Below, in pieces: positions 44,601 through 51,697 of a stretch of DNA of 52,257 bases. The DNA comes from an uncultured Verrucomicrobia subdivision 3 bacterium. GTDB lineage: Bacteria; Verrucomicrobiota; Verrucomicrobiae; Limisphaerales; UBA11358. Numbering within the stretch: the first letter of the stretch is position 1; every line of letters starts with the position of its first letter. The notes beneath the pieces were generated by a model. It searched no databases and was not told where the DNA came from. It was given only the letters and a program-made list of their open reading frames with translations. The position numbers were made by a program, and so were the translations under genes. Location: positions 1 through 52,257 of the forward strand of contig CAIXPZ010000268.1 in NCBI GenBank assembly GCA_903921455.1, read 5' to 3'.

Positions 44601-46323
44601 CGCGACCAACCTGACGCTGGCCAGTGTCTCGTTCACCAACAATCTGCCGGGCACCACGCGGCAGACCTTCGCCATCACGACGCCGTCGGCGGGCAGTAAT
44701 CCCGCATACGTGCGGCTCCTCGTCGGCGGTAGCGCCGCCGCGCTCACCTGGAGCGGCACCAACGGCAGCACCTGGGACGCGAACACGACGGTGAATTGGC
44801 TGAGCAATGGCGTGCCGAATTTCTTTTACAACCTCGATACCGTGCGCTTTGACGACACCGCGACCAATGGCACGGTCAGCGTTACCGGCACGGTGCAGCC
44901 CATCACGATGATTGTGTCGAACGCGTCGCGTTCCTACAGCGTCGGCGGCAGCGGCGCCTTCGCGGGGTTCGGCGCGCTGGTCAAGCAAGGTTCCGGCGCG
45001 TTGACTTTGAGCAGTGCCAACAGTTTCACCGGCGGCAGCACGTTGAACGCCGGCACGCTGACGCTGGGCAACTATCTCGCGCTCGGCGGCGGGCTGATCA
45101 CTCTGAACGGCGGCACGCTGGCATTCGGCCCCAGCGTAAAACCGGGAAATGCCATGCTGGTCGCGAGCAATGGCAGCATCATCGCCAGTTCGCTTGGCGG
45201 ACTGGGCGGCGTGGTCACCGGCAGCGGCAACCTCGCGCTGACCGTTAGTGGCAGCGGCAACACGTTTGATATATCCGGCGACCTGAGCAGTTACGGCGGC
45301 ACGCTCACCGTCAACAGCAGCGCCTGTTATATCCGATTCAATTACTCCAATAATTCCATCGTGGACAACCGCGGCGCGAACATCAACCTCGGCAACGGCT
45401 CCGCCCATCTGCTCAACCGCAATGCCGGCAGCTTCACCTTCGGCGGCTTGAGCGGCGGTCCAAACACGATCCTTTCCGGGGCCACATCGTATGCGTATCC
45501 GACGTATTATTTCATCGGCGCGAACAATGCGAACACCACGTTCAACGGCAGCGTGCAGGACGGTGTGGCGTTCACCGCCGTCACCAAGGTGGGCACCGGC
45601 ACGCTCACGCTGGGCGGGGCCAGCACGTTCACCGGCGACATGGATGTGGCCGCCGGCACGCTCTGCGTGAGCAACCTCGCCGGCTGCGCCACGGGCATCG
45701 GCAACAGCCTGGAAATCTTCGCGGGCGCGACCCTCACCGGCCAAGGCACCATCGGCAGCGCCACGACCGTGGATGATGGCGCGATCCTCGCGCCCGGCGC
45801 ACCGAACGGCACGCTGACCTTCACCAACAATCTGACCCTGAACGACAATTCCCTGTTGCGGTTCGGTTTGGGCAGCAGCAGCGACGCCGTGGCCGTCGGC
45901 GGCGATCTGCTCTTGACCGGCCAGTTGACCGTCACGAACTCCGGCGGCTTTGGCGTGGGCAGCTACCCACTGTTCACCTGCGCCGGCGCGCTTAACCTCG
46001 GCAGCCTCGTGCTCGTCGCCGCGCCCGCAGGCTACAACTATAGCTTCGATACGAATACAACCGGGATTGTGAAACTCGTGGTCGCGCTCCCCGCGCCGCC
46101 GGTCATCAGCAATCCGACCGTCAGTGGCGGCAAATTTATTTTCTCCGGCAGCGGCGGCCAGCCCGGCGCGACCTTTTACATCGTGACCGCCACCAATCTG
46201 GCCGCCCCGGCGGCAAATTGGATGCCCATGCTCACCAATCAATTCGACGCCGGCGGCAATTTCGCCGTGACCAACGATCCCGCCACGAACCGCCAAGTTT
46301 TCTACCGGTTGCAATTGCAATAA
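41656..46323 (+). CDS. Giant secreted PL1-type (pectate lyase-like) protein with autotransporter-type beta-strand repeats
   Basis: The product has 1555 aa with a signal peptide ('LLFGGLLGIGLSSVTAMA', cleaved before QTVAF). The catalytic right-handed beta-helix starts 'AFPGAFGFGAYATGGRNGTV' and 'YHVTTLADSGAGSFRTGVSS', the opening of PL1 pectate lyase-like proteins, with 'FANSHNRNPLAK' and 'FINNLEYNN' further on. At about 401-415 is a calcium-type loop 'DTDGDGMPDYWELAAGLNP'. Autotransporter-associated beta-strand repeats occur at about 630, 845, 1110 and 1310 ('LVKQGSGALTLSSANSFTGG'). The last 75 residues, ending 'VFYRLQLQ', match the C-terminal module of the metalloprotease at 24091. Likely an extracellular polysaccharide lyase acting on uronic-acid glycans; no barrel domain is present. 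Confidence 0.85.
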   Translation: MSPVVFRWPAWRLLFGGLLGIGLSSVTAMAQTVAFPGAFGFGAYATGGRNGTVYHVTTLADSGAGSFRTGVSSGNRTIVFDVGGEIKLLTAVSCSSSLTIAGQTAPGGIVIDGGEVSFANRNNIICRYLRIRPGSDPSVSSSDDALSFYRASNIIVDHSSIAFAPWNNIDGVGDSTHLVTGITVQHSINANPTGQQFGAHTESVGGQWSWHYNLFANSHNRNPLAKINTTFINNLEYNNSAGYTTHTSTHFKHDIVNNYFVDGPASGGNFPWYQIDSNQSIYYAGNLHDSDQNTTLNGTATTPYWYSGTGTILSSPWSSWTTVIPTMTADLAWRYDVSTAGAFPRDDVDALIVSQVKTLGNGSIGTGAGTAGPGGGLYTSQAQTGLSNNGYGTLNGLAAIPDTDGDGMPDYWELAAGLNPNVANPLTNTITGYTPLENYLNFLAAPHAVTQTNAPVDINLAQFTAGFPASATFVLSGATNGVATLLNSTNAHFVPAANFSGLGGFNFTVTDGSYALSVAVTVCITPVPPPASATQFNGAIIGVALASAPVPSNLLWRGDGTANAWNTSATNWLNGASLATYKNTDVVTFDDTGSNTPAINLAGTVSPGAMLFNDDKNYTLSGAGALSGAGSLSKTGAGTLTVGTTNSGFTGSISVSGGALTLASGTSIGSSAISLSGGAIFTAASGSTSITVPGAISVAGSDTATLSSGQLGNTFSGNVTSGDANTLLNLSGGVSFSGATSAQLDGFTGTLNIPANTSLRFSVNGPGNTLGSLNPNFIVNGKLQPRNAGNIVTLGAISGAGQLAGQQTPPASGGSTGNIVYVIGGNNSDSLFSGTLVDSNPTNLTCLTKSGTGTLTLTGNNSYTGSNYIAAGTLIITGTNTPSLVTVATNAIFGGTGTNFGSVTVKPGGKLSPGGNGAGTLTINGSLTNNTPTLYYDLASLPAGANDRLNLNGTLALSGPQTFIFNLADGALGAGTYNLIEGATNLTLASVSFTNNLPGTTRQTFAITTPSAGSNPAYVRLLVGGSAAALTWSGTNGSTWDANTTVNWLSNGVPNFFYNLDTVRFDDTATNGTVSVTGTVQPITMIVSNASRSYSVGGSGAFAGFGALVKQGSGALTLSSANSFTGGSTLNAGTLTLGNYLALGGGLITLNGGTLAFGPSVKPGNAMLVASNGSIIASSLGGLGGVVTGSGNLALTVSGSGNTFDISGDLSSYGGTLTVNSSACYIRFNYSNNSIVDNRGANINLGNGSAHLLNRNAGSFTFGGLSGGPNTILSGATSYAYPTYYFIGANNANTTFNGSVQDGVAFTAVTKVGTGTLTLGGASTFTGDMDVAAGTLCVSNLAGCATGIGNSLEIFAGATLTGQGTIGSATTVDDGAILAPGAPNGTLTFTNNLTLNDNSLLRFGLGSSSDAVAVGGDLLLTGQLTVTNSGGFGVGSYPLFTCAGALNLGSLVLVAAPAGYNYSFDTNTTGIVKLVVALPAPPVISNPTVSGGKFIFSGSGGQPGATFYIVTATNLAAPAANWMPMLTNQFDAGGNFAVTNDPATNRQVFYRLQLQ

Positions 46324-46359
46324 TCTTGCGCCGTTCCGCGCTTCCGTAAAAATCGGGGC

Positions 46360-46929
46360 GTGAACGAAAGATTTGCCGCCGCCATCGCCCGCTTCGACGC
46401 CGAGAACTCCCGTGACCCGAACCAGGAGAACGGCCGTCCGCGCGAACTGCTTTACGCCGAGCGCCTGACCGGCTGGGTCCTGAAGCTGTGCCCCGCCGCC
46501 TCCGAGCCGCTGCGGCTGGCGGCGCGTTGCCAGCACATCTGCCGCTGGGAAAGTCCGCGGGAGAATTATCCCCTGACGCGCCCCGGCTATCTGAAATGGC
46601 GCGCCGACCTCAAGAAATTCCATGCCGGAAAATCCGGCGCCATCCTTCGCGAGGTCGGCTATGACGACGACACCATCCGGCGCGTGCAGGACTTGAACCT
46701 CAAAAAAGATTTCCCCGCCGATGCCGAGTGCCGTGTCTTGGAAGACGCGCTGTGTCTCGTCTTTTTGGAATTTCAGTTCGCGGCCCTAGCGGCCAAGAGC
46801 CCCGACGATAAGATGGTCAACGCGCTGCGCAAGTCGTGGGAGAAAATGACCGAGGCTGGCCGTGCCGAAGCCTTGAAACTCAGTTTCGGCGAACGGGAAA
46901 AGCAGCTGATCGCCAATGCTTTGGGATGA
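46360..46929 (+). CDS. DUF4202-family protein
   Basis: The start is GTG 46360 (read as Met: M-N-E-R-F-A-A-A-I), 36 bp after the lyase stop. The product has 189 aa, all alpha-helical, with the DUF4202 pattern 'RELLYAERLTGWVLKLCPAA', 'LAARCQHICRWESPRENYP', 'YLKWRADLKKFHAGK' and 'EDALCLVFLEFQF'. The His and acidic residues in 'RCQHI' and 'VLEDALCLVFLE' recall HD-type helical hydrolases, but no activity is established for the family. No signal peptide is present, so it is cytoplasmic. There is no evident functional link to the lyase gene upstream. Confidence 0.82.
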   Translation: MNERFAAAIARFDAENSRDPNQENGRPRELLYAERLTGWVLKLCPAASEPLRLAARCQHICRWESPRENYPLTRPGYLKWRADLKKFHAGKSGAILREVGYDDDTIRRVQDLNLKKDFPADAECRVLEDALCLVFLEFQFAALAAKSPDDKMVNALRKSWEKMTEAGRAEALKLSFGEREKQLIANALG

Positions 46930-47024
46930 TTTCAGGTTGTGGTTGGTTTCAGGTAGCCGGTTTCCTTGCCGAGACAACCAGAATCTTCCCAGTAACTTGG
47001 CAAGGCGGATGCTTCAAGTCGGAC

Positions 47025-47192
47025 ATGATACATTATTCTGAGCGAAACCGCAGTGCTTTATGCCACGTCATCACCGACTTTCATTCCATCAGTCAGAAAC
47101 GGGTGGCGCGCTTTGACCTCTGGGGCGTGTTGTTTTCAGCCGTGATGGCTTCCGTGCTGGTGGAATTCGTCCGCTTGCTGGTTTCCCGTTGA
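47025..47192 (+). CDS. Possible small membrane protein (55 aa), weakly supported
   Basis: ATG 47025 opens a 55-codon frame ending at TGA 47190-47192. The first half is polar and His-rich; residues about 34-50 ('FDLWGVLFSAVMASVLVEF') form one hydrophobic segment that could span the membrane. No clear ribosome binding site and no family are seen. It may be a real small gene between DUF4202 and the convergent lipoprotein gene, or chance. A longer frame from 46836 overlaps DUF4202 in another phase and is not credible. Confidence 0.25.
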   Translation: MIHYSERNRSALCHVITDFHSISQKRVARFDLWGVLFSAVMASVLVEFVRLLVSR

Positions 47193-47208
47193 GTCCGCCT
47201 CCCGATTT

Positions 47209-47613
47209 TTATTCCGATTTGATGTGCGGTGTGAAGGTCAGGTTCAAGTCGCCCACGGCTATTTCCAGCGGCTTTCCGGTTTGGGCGATCACTTGTTTTA
47301 CGGCGAAATTATGGGTTTCGCCGTAATCGTTTTTAGACTCCACGGCGAGCGTGAGTTGCACATTTTGCTTGTCCAACAGCTTCGGCGTGAAGGTGCAGCT
47401 TTCCCCGGAGGTCAGTAAAAAGGCGGTTTCGTTTTTATTGGTGAGGTTAATCTCTCCGAGATAGCGGTTGGAGGATTTTGTGTCCACCGCGTTCGTTGCC
47501 ATGGTAATCTGAACGGGTGCGGATTTTTGCTGGGGCGCACTTTTATGGCAACTGGCCGGCAGCAGTCCCGTCAGGAATATCATGATTGCCGAACTGGTTT
47601 GAGTAATACCCAT
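47209..47613 (-). CDS. Putative lipoprotein of unknown function
   Basis: The product has 134 aa. The N terminus 'MGITQTSSAIMIFLTGLLPA' is a signal sequence followed by Ser-Cys22, so a lipobox-like site L-P-A-S-C is present, although Pro at -3 is not ideal. The mature part is a beta-rich domain ('SNRYLGEINLTNKNETAFLL', 'ESCTFTPKLLDKQNVQLTL', 'QVIAQTGKPLEIAVGDLNLT'), resembling small periplasmic proteins with an inhibitor-like beta sandwich. No named family is recognised. It lies downstream of the cvpA-like gene on the same strand with an inverted repeat between the two. Confidence 0.6.
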   Translation of the reverse strand: MGITQTSSAIMIFLTGLLPASCHKSAPQQKSAPVQITMATNAVDTKSSNRYLGEINLTNKNETAFLLTSGESCTFTPKLLDKQNVQLTLAVESKNDYGETHNFAVKQVIAQTGKPLEIAVGDLNLTFTPHIKSE

Positions 47614-47649
47614 GACTCAAAACCAGCAGGAATCAGGCCGACCCGATTC

Positions 47650-47676
47650 TCCCTAAATTCGCGGTTTTTTTAGGGA
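47650..47676 (-). terminator. Inverted repeat between the CvpA-like and lipoprotein genes
   Basis: TCCCTAAA pairs with TTTAGGGA around an 11-base loop, about 35-60 bases downstream of the cvpA-like stop codon. On the minus strand no long T run follows, so it may be a terminator or an operator for the lipoprotein gene. Confidence 0.35.
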
Positions 47677-47710
47677 AAAGTGTCTCAAAACTTGGAAGAC
47701 CCGCCCAGAA

Positions 47711-48961
47711 TCAGTCCGCGCGGTCGAAAATCAGCAGATTCTTACCATCTTTTACCGAGAGCCGCAGTTCTTCGGCGGTGGCGGTCATAAACTTCTCCTC
47801 ACCGCCCAATGTCAGGTGCAGATCGTAGTTGTTGCCATTGGCGCTCCAATCGCCTTTCCAGTCGTTCTGCTCGGTCGTCGGCGGCTGGCCCGCGGTGATT
47901 TTGAGCTTGGGCAGACTTTTGACGAACACTTGGTTGTCGCCGGTCACCAGCACGCGGGTTTGCAAGTAGGCTTGCGTCATCCAAGCCCGGACGCTGCGCA
48001 TCTCGCTCGCGGGTATCTTGGGGTTGCTCTGGCGCAGCCACGCCACGGTGACAGCCGGGTTGAATTCCCAGTGGCCGATGATTTTCTGGCCGTCAAATTT
48101 CGCGGACTTGCCGGTTTGCAGATAGACCGTCAAATCCTCCAGGTTGGTCTGCAAAATTCCCGTGACCAATTTGATCTGGTCTTTGTTTTGCAAAAACGAT
48201 TGCACCGCCGGGTCCTTGAGCAGTTCGCCCAGATTGACGCCGGAAGCCAGGGCGTTGGTCAGGGTCGGGTCCTGCACCAAGGTCTGAAAATCCTCGCGCT
48301 GCCACAACGAAGTCAACGCCGGATACTCCGCGAGCCTCGGGCCCACTTGTGGATTCTGCATGAGGAAGCCGGACAGATCGGCCAGCTGATAATAGACCGG
48401 CGGCAATGTTCCCACCGCGGCGGCGGTCCGTGTGAGGTGGGTCGCTTGCAGATCGTTCCCCAACTGGTTCACTACCCGGAGAGCGAGCGGTTGCGGCGTT
48501 GCCGCCGCCGGCGAGGAGGTTTGCGTGGTCAGGTAGCTGACGTTGAAAATAAAGAAGCTGATCAGCACGAAATAAAGCGCGCCATTCAACAGGCCGAGGC
48601 AGATGCCCAGCCGCGCATTCATCCGCTCAAACAGCGCCAGCCGCAGATCCCCGGCGTTGTATTTGTAAAAATGCTCCACCTTGTTGTGCACCGGCCGCGC
48701 CGCCAGCTTGAACAGCGCCGAGACCAGGATGAACCCGAACACCGGGGCCAGCGCCCAGACCAGGATTGGATTAGTGACGCCGAGGTGCGGCAGGAGCGGG
48801 TGAAAAATTTTGCCCAGCGGCGTCGCCAGCAAGGCCGCGAAGAATATGCCGACAAAGGAGAACGCCGTGCGGATGGCTCCCTGCCGCCAGCCGGTCAACG
48901 CCACGGACGCCATCAAGAGTATCGCTAGAATCCAAATGCTCATGCCGTCATTAAAAATCAT
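47711..48961 (-). CDS. CvpA-family membrane protein with large C-terminal extension
   Basis: The start chosen is ATG 48961 (MIFNDGMSIWILAILLM); 48943 is an alternative that begins right at the first membrane helix. The product has 416 aa. Four hydrophobic segments lie in the first 150 residues ('MSIWILAILLMASVAL', 'SFVGIFFAALLATPLG', 'NPILVWALAPVFGFILVSAL', 'LGLLNGALYFVLISFFIF'), with the 'G-W-R-Q-G-A-I-R' loop typical of CvpA (colicin V production-like proteins). From about 180 a long extracytoplasmic domain follows with 'LYRQ/YPAL'-type helices, ending in a small beta region ('DLHLTLGGEEKFMTATAEEL'). The extension is longer than in classic CvpA (about 160 aa). The role is unknown; it is divergent from the glycosyltransferase. 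Confidence 0.78.
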   Translation of the reverse strand: MIFNDGMSIWILAILLMASVALTGWRQGAIRTAFSFVGIFFAALLATPLGKIFHPLLPHLGVTNPILVWALAPVFGFILVSALFKLAARPVHNKVEHFYKYNAGDLRLALFERMNARLGICLGLLNGALYFVLISFFIFNVSYLTTQTSSPAAATPQPLALRVVNQLGNDLQATHLTRTAAAVGTLPPVYYQLADLSGFLMQNPQVGPRLAEYPALTSLWQREDFQTLVQDPTLTNALASGVNLGELLKDPAVQSFLQNKDQIKLVTGILQTNLEDLTVYLQTGKSAKFDGQKIIGHWEFNPAVTVAWLRQSNPKIPASEMRSVRAWMTQAYLQTRVLVTGDNQVFVKSLPKLKITAGQPPTTEQNDWKGDWSANGNNYDLHLTLGGEEKFMTATAEELRLSVKDGKNLLIFDRAD

Positions 48962-49034
48962 CCCGCCAAAAATGCACGACGAAAATGACACCTGTCAGTT
49001 GAAAATCCGCCGCCAGCGGCTATCTTGCCGCCGC

Positions 49035-49760
49035 GTGAACATTTCCGTCATCGTCCCAGCCTTCAACGAAGAAAAACTGCTTGGCGCCTCCCTCGCGGAA
49101 ATCCAGGCCGCCGCCGCCGCCTTCCGCGCCCGCGGCTGGGGCTATGAACTCGTGGTGTGCGACAACAATTCCACCGACCGCACCGCCGCCATCGCCCGCG
49201 CCGCCGGCGCCAGGGTGGTCTTTGAGCCCGTCAATCAGATCGCCCGCGCCCGCAATGTCGGCGCCGCCATCGCCACCGGCGACTGGTTTGTGTTTGTGGA
49301 CGCCGACTCGCATCCCAGCGAAAGCCTGTTTGCTGACGTGGCGGATCAAATCGCCAGCGGCCGGACGCTCGCGGGGGGCGTGACCATCCGGCTGGACGAG
49401 CCGCTCTTCGTGGCCGGCATCATCACGCAATTCTGGAATTACTCCAGCCGGCTCTCGCGGCTCATGGCCGGCTCGTTCATCTTCGTGGAGGCGGCGGGCT
49501 TCCGGCAGGTCGGCGGCTTCAGCCATGAATTCTTTGCCGCCGAGGAACTGGACTTGAGCCTTCGCCTTAAAAAGCTCGCGCGTGAAACAAAGCGGCAGAT
49601 CACCATCCTCCACCGCCATCCCATCAAAACCTCCGCGCGCAAGATGAAGCTCTACAGCGGCCGCGAGATGGGCGGTTTTTTCCTGCGGTCCATCTTCAAT
49701 CACCGTCGCACCCTGCGCGACCGCGACGCCGCATTCATGTGGTATGACGGACGACGTTGA
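49035..49760 (+). CDS. Family 2 glycosyltransferase
   Basis: The start is GTG 49035 (read as Met: M-N-I-S-V-I-V-P-A-F-N-E-E), since the GT-A fold begins immediately; the frame upstream to 48810 overlaps the divergent gene. The product has 241 aa. The nucleotide-sugar motif 'VVCDNNSTDRT' lies at 41-50 and the DXD-type motif Asp89-Ala-Asp91 in 'FVDADSHPSE'. The acceptor-side motif 'FSHEFFAAEELDLSLRLKK' is the ED-type region. No membrane segment is obvious, so it probably works at the cytoplasmic face on a lipid- or protein-linked acceptor. The sugar donor and acceptor are not predictable. There is no polysaccharide cluster around it. Confidence 0.88.
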   Translation: MNISVIVPAFNEEKLLGASLAEIQAAAAAFRARGWGYELVVCDNNSTDRTAAIARAAGARVVFEPVNQIARARNVGAAIATGDWFVFVDADSHPSESLFADVADQIASGRTLAGGVTIRLDEPLFVAGIITQFWNYSSRLSRLMAGSFIFVEAAGFRQVGGFSHEFFAAEELDLSLRLKKLARETKRQITILHRHPIKTSARKMKLYSGREMGGFFLRSIFNHRRTLRDRDAAFMWYDGRR

Positions 49761-50206
49761 TAGCGAGTCGCACTCCAATGACCGGCCAGCGCGCCGGTGC
49801 CAATTAGGCCTCAATCCGCCCAATCCGAGCATTTAAATGGGTATCTGACCGATTTAGCGGCCGCTTTGACCGGTTAAACCGCCAAAATCGAGGAAAAATC
49901 CAGCTGGATACGTCGCAGATCCTATAGGATACGTCATCAATCCAGTTGCTTTGACGACCTGATTTGGGTCATTTCCCGGCACAACTGCTGGTCATGCCAC
50001 CGCGCTAGAGACTCTCTTTATCGTTCGTAACGGATGTTTAGATGTTCGAATATTTTACTTTAGCGTTATCTATATTTTTATAGGCCCCTTGACGCCTCGC
50101 GCCGCCGATGCTAAATCGAATATGCAATGGGAAGGTCTTCTAGCTTCCGTGGCCGGAAGTTGACGGGGCTTTCCAAGGTGAATGCAGTCAAAACAAACTA
50201 GTCATC
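49761..50206. other. Intergenic region with a 12-bp palindrome
   Basis: No gene is present. A perfect palindrome ATCCTATAGGAT lies at 49919-49930, overlapped by two copies of GGATACGTC (about 49906-49914 and 49927-49935) spaced 21 bp apart. This could be an operator. AGCGGCCGCT, another palindrome, lies near 49857. The AT-rich stretch at 50035-50085 ahead of the fibronectin-type gene probably holds its promoter. Confidence 0.45.
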
Positions 50207-50821
50207 ATGAAAAAAATCGTTTGTCGTCGAAACTTCAAAAAGAAAACGAAGGCTGACTTGGGGGAGTTCGGCCAGCATATCCACGATTCCGTCCTCGCCA
50301 ACGGTGCCTGGCCGGCAATCGCGATCAGCGAAACGGCGTTACAGAACCGGGTAACGGATTATATCACCGCCGCGGGTCAGACCGAAGGCGGCAGCACGGG
50401 CGACACCGCCGCTTACAAAGCCAGCCGCGCCATCTTGCTGGGCAGCCTCGACACGGTGGCCGATTGGGTGGATGGTCAGGCCAACGGCGATCCCGCCATC
50501 ATCATCAGCATGGGGTTTGAACCCACCGCCGGCGTGCATCACAAAACCGTCCTCGTCACGCCCACGATCAAATCCGTCATCAACCTCGCGAGCACCAAGC
50601 TCAAGCTCATCGTCCCGGCCGTGTCCGGGGCGCGCACCTACGAAGCGCAGATCAAGGTGGGCGACGGCCCGTGGGTGGACAAGCCCGGCTGGACCAGCAC
50701 GCGCAAGATGGTGCTGAGCGAACTGGAAACCGGTGCCACCTATCAGATCCGCCTCCGCGTCCATGCGGGCGAGGAAAATTACAGCGAATGGAGCGCCATC
50801 GCCACGGCGACCTGCACGTGA
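50207..50821 (+). CDS. Fibronectin type III-like domain protein
   Basis: The product has 204 aa without a signal peptide. The N-terminal 110 residues are mostly helical ('KADLGEFGQHIHDSVLANGA', 'AISETALQNRVTDYITAAG', 'TAAYKASRAILLGSLDTVAD'). The C-terminal 85 residues form a fibronectin-III-like beta sandwich ('KLKLIVPAVSGARTYEAQIK', 'KMVLSELETGATYQIRLRVH', 'YSEWSAIATATCT'). This two-part architecture is frequent among hypothetical proteins of Verrucomicrobia and Bacteroidetes; I know no assigned function. The ATG at 50207 is the first codon of the frame and is followed by a basic stretch (MKKIVCRRNFKKKTK). A hairpin terminator lies just after the stop. Confidence 0.75.
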   Translation: MKKIVCRRNFKKKTKADLGEFGQHIHDSVLANGAWPAIAISETALQNRVTDYITAAGQTEGGSTGDTAAYKASRAILLGSLDTVADWVDGQANGDPAIIISMGFEPTAGVHHKTVLVTPTIKSVINLASTKLKLIVPAVSGARTYEAQIKVGDGPWVDKPGWTSTRKMVLSELETGATYQIRLRVHAGEENYSEWSAIATATCT

Positions 50822-50843
50822 GCCGGACAGGCGCGGTCTTCCG

Positions 50844-50877
50844 CCCCGCCGGGATGTTTGGGTTGCCCCCGGCGGGG
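50844..50877 (+). terminator. Rho-independent-type terminator hairpin
   Basis: The 10-bp stem CCCCGCCGGG / CCCGGCGGGG with a 14-base loop lies 23 bases after the stop of the fibronectin-type gene and is followed by CTTTGCTTG. The stem is very stable; the T run is short. Confidence 0.65.
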
Positions 50878-51094
50878 CTTTGCTTGACCGCCCGCTTTAT
50901 GACTGGACAACGCCGGGGGACGGGATTTAAGGTCAACCGCATGGGCAACCACGTGAGAAAAACAGACCGCCTTTGGGCTGGGCGCCGGAACCAACCCGAA
51001 CGCGGCCTTTGCTCAGCCCTGCAAGCTCAATCGGCCTGTGATAGGCCGCAAAACTTAGGCCGACTAACTAGTTAGGCGTTGCTACCCACACCAA

Positions 51095-51697
51095 ATGAGC
51101 GAGCTTACTCTTTTACAAGCATTACGAGGGTCAGTCGAAGCAAAGCGGACCCTTGAATATGACTTTGATTTTTGCCCCGTTCCGTCACCCACAAAATCCA
51201 GTCTTTTTCAATTTCGAGATGGCACAAGTTATGAGTTGGTTGGCAAGGATGCCAGCGGGGGTGAGTTTGCGCTTTGTCAGAGTAAGACCTTGCCCACACG
51301 CCCGATGCTTTACGCTTCATCAGAGGGGCAGGCTGGCATCATTGCACGCAGTTTAGAGCGCGGACTTTCAATCATTATTGATTTGTCCTATTGGCATGAT
51401 TGTCTCAAGTTTTCAAGCGGCGGCCAGCTTGCTGAGATGCGACGCGTGGTTCCATTGGCAGAGAGTGAGCTTTTAGAAGATTCGCCAGCTATTGCTGCAA
51501 GCCGCCAAGCAATGAGGAAGCTTTTTGGATTGTCCCAAGGTTTAGATTTAGTTCAAGAGTTGCATGAGGCTGTGACCGAACTCTCACCACTATATTCAGT
51601 GTGCGGCCCAGATGGGTGGCAGTTCGAGCCACTGTTTGGAAGATACACTGTTATGTCAAACGGCGCATGGCGTCGCAAGTTGACCACAAAGCAATGA
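51095..51697 (+). CDS. Hypothetical protein in AT-richer, cassette-like DNA
   Basis: The product has 200 aa with no signal peptide or membrane segment. I do not recognise a family. Visible parts are an N-terminal helix, a beta region ('SSLFQFRDGTSYELVGKDAS', 'GEFALCQSKTLPTRPMLYA'), 'EGQAGIIARSLERGLSIII' and a helical half ('FGLSQGLDLVQELHEAVTEL'). The general look (a beta domain judging 'YASSEGQAGIIA', then helices) recalls immunity- or SMI1-like small cytoplasmic proteins, but this is a guess. The base composition is AT-richer than all neighbours, suggesting recent acquisition. GTTAGGC lies 17 bases before the start and GCCTAAC 24 bases after the stop. Confidence 0.65.
   Translation: MSELTLLQALRGSVEAKRTLEYDFDFCPVPSPTKSSLFQFRDGTSYELVGKDASGGEFALCQSKTLPTRPMLYASSEGQAGIIARSLERGLSIIIDLSYWHDCLKFSSGGQLAEMRRVVPLAESELLEDSPAIAASRQAMRKLFGLSQGLDLVQELHEAVTELSPLYSVCGPDGWQFEPLFGRYTVMSNGAWRRKLTTKQ

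Noticed and set aside
48810..49034. Longer N terminus for the glycosyltransferase
   Set aside because: It overlaps the divergent CvpA-like gene, and the GT-A fold starts exactly at GTG 49035.
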